64,000 nucleotides of DNA from positions 62,001 to 126,000 of the forward strand of contig JAWKTK010000004.1 in assembly GCA_041399205.1 (NCBI GenBank), written 5' to 3'. The stretch is from JAGQOZ01 sp041399205. Its GTDB lineage: Bacteria; Planctomycetota; Planctomycetia; Pirellulales; Pirellulaceae. The position numbers and the translations under genes were made by a program. Under the pieces are notes generated by a model. That model was not told the DNA's origin, ran no database searches, and worked only from the letters and a program-made list of their open reading frames with translations. Positions 61,033 through 64,000 of this stretch are shown here, piece by piece; position 1 is the stretch's first letter; each line of letters opens with the position of its first letter.

Positions 61033-61209
61033 GGGACGGACCACTGGCGAGGGAGTCGCGAAACTGACCCCCTCTGGGAAAGGGGAGGGCGTTCCGACCT
61101 CCCCCCGGCCTAGGTTCTTTCTGGCGGGTACCCCCGGCTTTGGGCTTCGCCAGTGTCTTCGAAGCACTTTACCGAAACGATCCTTGATTTTCTATGACGG
61201 AGGTGGCAA
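61033..61209. other. GC-rich spacer before the Nu1-like gene
   Basis: This contains two C/G-rich stretches (ccccctctgggaaaggggag and cctccccccggcctagg) that can pair partially, and no gene. Similar GC-rich spacers could be structural DNA for element functions, but this is not shown. Confidence 0.3.
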
Positions 61210-61672
61210 TTGATCGTCGACCGAAAACACCCAGAAACCGGCGAGCTGACTTGCTTCGCCAGCATTAACGAAGTGGCCCGAATCTGCGGTGCGCTCAACC
61301 GTCGAACGCCAGTTGCGAGACAAACAAATCGCTCGCCTCACGCACGCCAGAGAATTGCTCGTCTGTATGCCGGAATATGTGGCGTCGCTCGTCGAGCCGG
61401 AATCGGCATTGGAAAAGAAGCGGTTATTGGAAGCTGATCTACTGGAACTACGTTTGAACAAAGAACGCGGCGTGCTGGTTCAGCCGCATGAGATTCGCGC
61501 AGGCCTCGCAACCATGGCTGTAATCCTCCGCAAGGCAGGTGACGCGTTGGGCAGGCAGTTCGGGCCAGAGGCGCAGTTGATTCTTGTCGAAGCACTGGAG
61601 GACGCTGTAGAACCTGTCTGCAAAGCGATCGACGAATCTACAATGGAGGGCGGCAAAGGTCACGAGCTGTAA
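61210..61672 (+). pseudogene. Nu1-like terminase small-subunit relic (one frameshift)
   Basis: Two frames join near 61288. The first reads HPETGELTCFASINEVARIC, the start of a winged-HTH; the second VRSTVERQLRDKQIARLTHA, ARELLVCMPEYVASLVEP, ESALEKKRLLEADLLELRLN with KERGVLVQPHEIRAGLA. The layout (HTH, then a long helix rich in Leu/Glu/Arg) fits phage DNA-packaging proteins of the Nu1 type and related element-borne genes. With a single shift it might be an error rather than a lesion. Start near 61210. Confidence 0.6.
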
Positions 61673-61779
61673 CCAACGGCCGAAATGGCGAGCAGTTCGG
61701 ATGTTTACTTGACTAGCATCCATAAGGTACTGATAATTCGATCGTCGCAGATAGATAAAGTTTCCCCACTCGAATAACC

Positions 61780-62395
61780 ATGGGCAAACGCGAATACTAT
61801 TCGTTGGGCCCATCCGAATTCCGCGAAGCTGCGAAATCGCAACCGCCTGGTACCAGCATTGCAACTCTGGATGAAATTCGGGCATGGATTGCGTCCGCCC
61901 AGACTGATCGCAGGCCGGATGGAACTTGCGTTGCTACGTTTACGATTAGCCCTGATGGCGAAATTCTGCTCGCACCGCGACGTTCTGAACACGTCGCATG
62001 CGCATCTGGCGGTCCGGTTCTTTCCGCTGGGGAAATCGGATTTGACGATGAACTGACGGTCACGGAAATCTCAAACCAATCAACTGGCTTCTGTCCCGAA
62101 CCGGAATCTTGGGTGACCGTTGCCTATGGACTGGATCGAATCGGTATCTCACATCCCGAACGTTTCACAACGGAAGTCGTGTTTCGCCGCCGCTCCTGGT
62201 TGCGGCGTGAACGAAATATCGTGAAAGACGATTGGTACTACTGTACAATGTGCAACGCGGGAGCTTCCGCAAGATTGGAACTTCTCTCGCAACGCAAATG
62301 TGGGGCAACCAAGCGATGGACCGGAATCGCCAATCGGCCGTTTTCCCAATGATGTCGCCTGCGGCGACCGCGGTCGCAATCGCTATCGCACTTAA
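61780..62395 (+). CDS. Conserved hypothetical protein with C-terminal zinc-finger-like region (frameshift)
   Basis: The start at 61780 reads MGKREYYSLGPSEFREAAKS. A recognisable body follows: FTISPDGEILLAPRRSEHVA with CASGGPVLSAGEI, VTEISNQSTGFCPEPESWVT and HPERFTTEVVFRR. The end should hold two Cys pairs (FRRCxxCG then WYYCTMCNAELP). Here the first pair is replaced by RRSWLRRER, while WYYCTMCNA remains. Near 62257 an extra G shifts the frame; the corrected tail reads AELPQDWNFSRNANVGQPSD and stops at 62395. I recognise the pattern from planctomycete and cyanobacterial hypothetical proteins but know no function. Confidence 0.5.
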
Positions 62396-63080
62396 ATGAG
62401 ACTCGCCGTCATCGCAGAATACGACTCGGAGTTTGAACCGCATGTCCAAACGGACGCGGCGATTGGCTCATTCCGCGTCCGCACTGAAGATTGACGTCCA
62501 ATCCGAATGGCTGCTCACTGCTGACGACCGGGTCAAATGGATTTATTTCCCTGTTCCATGCACTGTGGTTTATGCCCGGCAGCCCGTATCTCAACCTGAA
62601 CCGCACGCTTGATGCCATCTTTAAGTTATGCTCGCGAACATGGAGTTCCGACACTGGGTACGTGGTGGCTTTCAACACATGGTGATTGAGTTCGCCTGAA
62701 ATGTCGCTGGCATCGATGATGCTCAGCATGCCGAATACGATCCGTACGCATCTCGCTTAATCGTATCGCGTTTGGCCTGTTCCCTCGTCGGCCGTGAAAT
62801 GACAATTTCCCCTGAAACCTGAATCTGTCGCAGCCAGACCTGGTGTGAACTCAGTTTCTGAACGTTACTATTGCAACTTCGGCGTGAATCCCGTTTGTCG
62901 TTCAGCTTGAGGCCGCTGGTTTCGCCGTTGCTGGCTCCGATGGCGATGGCGAGGTGCCGTGTGATGGAATTGCCGCTCCATCCGTTTTCGTTGGTACACT
63001 TTCATGTTTCCGCAGGCGAGATCACGTCAGATCAGCCTCATCCGTTGATCAATGCTTTCCTCAATGCAGCGAAGCGATAA
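62396..63080 (+). pseudogene. CTP-synthase-like glutamine amidotransferase relic
   Basis: The ATG at 62396 directly follows the previous stop. Frame 1 reads MRLAVIAEYDSEFEPHVQTD, and others read LKIDVQSEWLLTADD, MPGSPYLNLNRTLDA, and GGFQHMVIEFA, then NVAGIDDAQHAEYDPYASRL, RLACSLVGREMTIS, CNFGVNPVCRSA and VMELPLHPF. This is the order of the small stand-alone GATase proteins related to the CTP-synthase C-terminal domain. The nucleophile motif expected as LGTCGG is destroyed: the bases ggtacgtggtgg appear two short of ggtacgtgtggtgg. With about six frame changes it is a pseudogene. Confidence 0.65.
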
Positions 63081-63229
63081 CCATCCGATCGGGATAGGAG
63101 CCTGGTTGCCCGGGCCCGCGGTCATCCTGCTGCCATGACCACGTTCACCTGGGGCCAACCACTTGAACGGCGAATCCCCATCAAATTCATTTAGCTTTTC
63201 AGGTGGCATATCTTTGATTAGCGGAGTAT

Positions 63230-63565
63230 TCATTCAGGTCCTGTCGCGAACAAGAAGAGCAGTGGCTTGTAGTGACATTGGTTTGAACACCTAAGCTTTC
63301 TGACGTGTTCAACCTCTACTTCTATCGCCGACTTGTATCCGTGCTTGCCCAAACTGGGACCGTAGCGTTGGTTGATGAGGCAGACCACGACGTCAGAATC
63401 TTCGAGATTTTAAGGCATGTTTGAATCGAATCTGGTTGCGTGTTCTTGATAGAAAGCCGCTCTTGATCGTCAGATAGTCGAACGATGAATCCTTTCGATT
63501 TCCAGAAAGTCGGCGAGTTCGGAACGGGCATCAATCAGGTCGCAGCAGGTCGAGCTTATAGAAGC
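63230..63565 (-). pseudogene. DUF4062 domain relic
   Basis: On the minus strand two frames join into the DUF4062 pattern: ISSTCCDLIDARSELADFLE (expected opening SSTYxDL), then SKGFIVRLSDDQE, then DSIQTCLKI, and NLEDSDVVVCLINQRYGPSL with GYKSAIEVEVEHVRKL. The frame ends at the TGA at 63230-63232 (GPE). DUF4062 precedes AAA or STAND ATPase domains in some bacterial defence-like proteins. Here no such domain follows, and frame changes show decay. Region 63081-63229 has no other gene. Confidence 0.6.
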
Positions 63566-63784
63566 ACAGTTCGAGCGGCACCGATGGATCGCTTGTCGAC
63601 CGCTTCGATTCCTTTCATTGTCACTGTCACATCGCAAATCGAATCCTGGCCGAATGAAGGGTTTTTCACGATCGCCCGATTCAACAGTCTCGATCGTACC
63701 CTCCTTAATTGCAAAATCCAGCAGGAACTCAAATTCCATCTTGTTTTGACATGCACCAAGGCTGGAATGTGTTTCGATTAACCT

Positions 63785-64000
63785 CTACTTTAGCTTGAGC
63801 CATTTCGACTGATTTATTAGATTAAAAAGTAGCAAGAACAGCTTATCGGCTGGATTAGAAACTCTCCGTTGGAATCGCTGCAACGCTTCTTCGTCCGTTA
63901 GATCGATCGATGTAAAACGCGGTCGATTGTCTTTGAAGCCGGTAAGAATTTCGCGTTTTGCGTATGCCGCAACGACATACCTTGAAACTTTGAATTTCCA
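63785..64000 (-). CDS. 3' end of an unidentified protein (runs off the window)
   Basis: From the right edge the minus strand is open for 71 codons to a TAG at 63785-63787, ending YAKREILTGFKDN, FTSIDLTDEEALQRFQRRV and LFLLLFNLINQSKWLKLK. The text has a normal amino-acid balance and no stop, so it is probably coding. The start lies beyond the window. No family is recognised. Confidence 0.45.
   Translation of the reverse strand, partial: WKFKVSRYVVAAYAKREILTGFKDNRPRFTSIDLTDEEALQRFQRRVSNPADKLFLLLFNLINQSKWLKLK

Overview
The window looks like chromosomal DNA of a planctomycete, most likely Pirellulaceae-like. The evidence is family content: a PVC-type haem-binding CxxCH protein, LEPR-XLL-type N-termini on very large secreted proteins, dockerin type I pairs, PEP-CTERM signals, a CRTAC1/UnbV-type FG-GAP lipoprotein, a planctomycete-style ECF sigma factor coupled to a WD40 gene, and a DUF4347/cadherin/RTX giant. 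Lineage is inferred from these families only; no rRNA is present.

Layout. 1-3.5 kb: a ceramidase-like/PVC cytochrome fusion, cut by the window edge. 3.5-10.7 kb: a graveyard of secreted dockerin proteins, including a CotH-kinase/lamin-tail protein broken by many small indels. 11.4-15.5 kb: a GNAT relic, a PEP-CTERM/dockerin protein, tRNA-Glu(CTC), an EthD-domain protein and a tautomerase. 15.9-20.3 kb: a three-gene ExbB/ExbD-like operon. 20.7-39.1 kb: a co-directional exopolysaccharide cluster with eight GT4 glycosyltransferases (two broken), two FkbM methyltransferases, one other methyltransferase, an O-antigen ligase/polymerase, an acyltransferase, a pyruvyltransferase-type protein and a flippase. 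Together these could build, decorate, export and polymerise a surface glycan, but no Wza/Wzc-like export gene or initiating glycosyltransferase is in the window. 39.2-45.4 kb: ABC-F ATPase, DUF4405-like protein, TfoX C-terminal-domain protein, CRTAC1-type lipoprotein. 46.3-48.7 kb: ECF sigma with a kinase-less WD40 partner, a PEP-CTERM relic, and a REP-associated tyrosine transposase (RAYT) flanked by its REP hairpins. 48.9-57.1 kb: a 1.8-k-residue DUF4347 protein and two membrane-anchored proteins of unknown function. 57.1-64 kb: a decayed integrative element (tyrosine-recombinase pieces, HTH, Nu1-like terminase small subunit, a zinc-finger-like protein, a CTP-synthase-like amidotransferase relic and a DUF4062 relic).

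The most unusual non-coding signal is a pair of tandem arrays (29668-29766 and 31137-31354). They share one core whose 18-nt centre folds into a hairpin with a GTGA (GNRA) loop and tandem G.A mismatches. Each array ends 35-38 nt before the start codon of an exopolysaccharide gene.

Many genes carry one or two frameshifts, and two blocks (3.5-10.7 and 57-64 kb) are densely broken. The blocks look like real decay; the isolated shifts could be sequencing errors and should be tested against reads.
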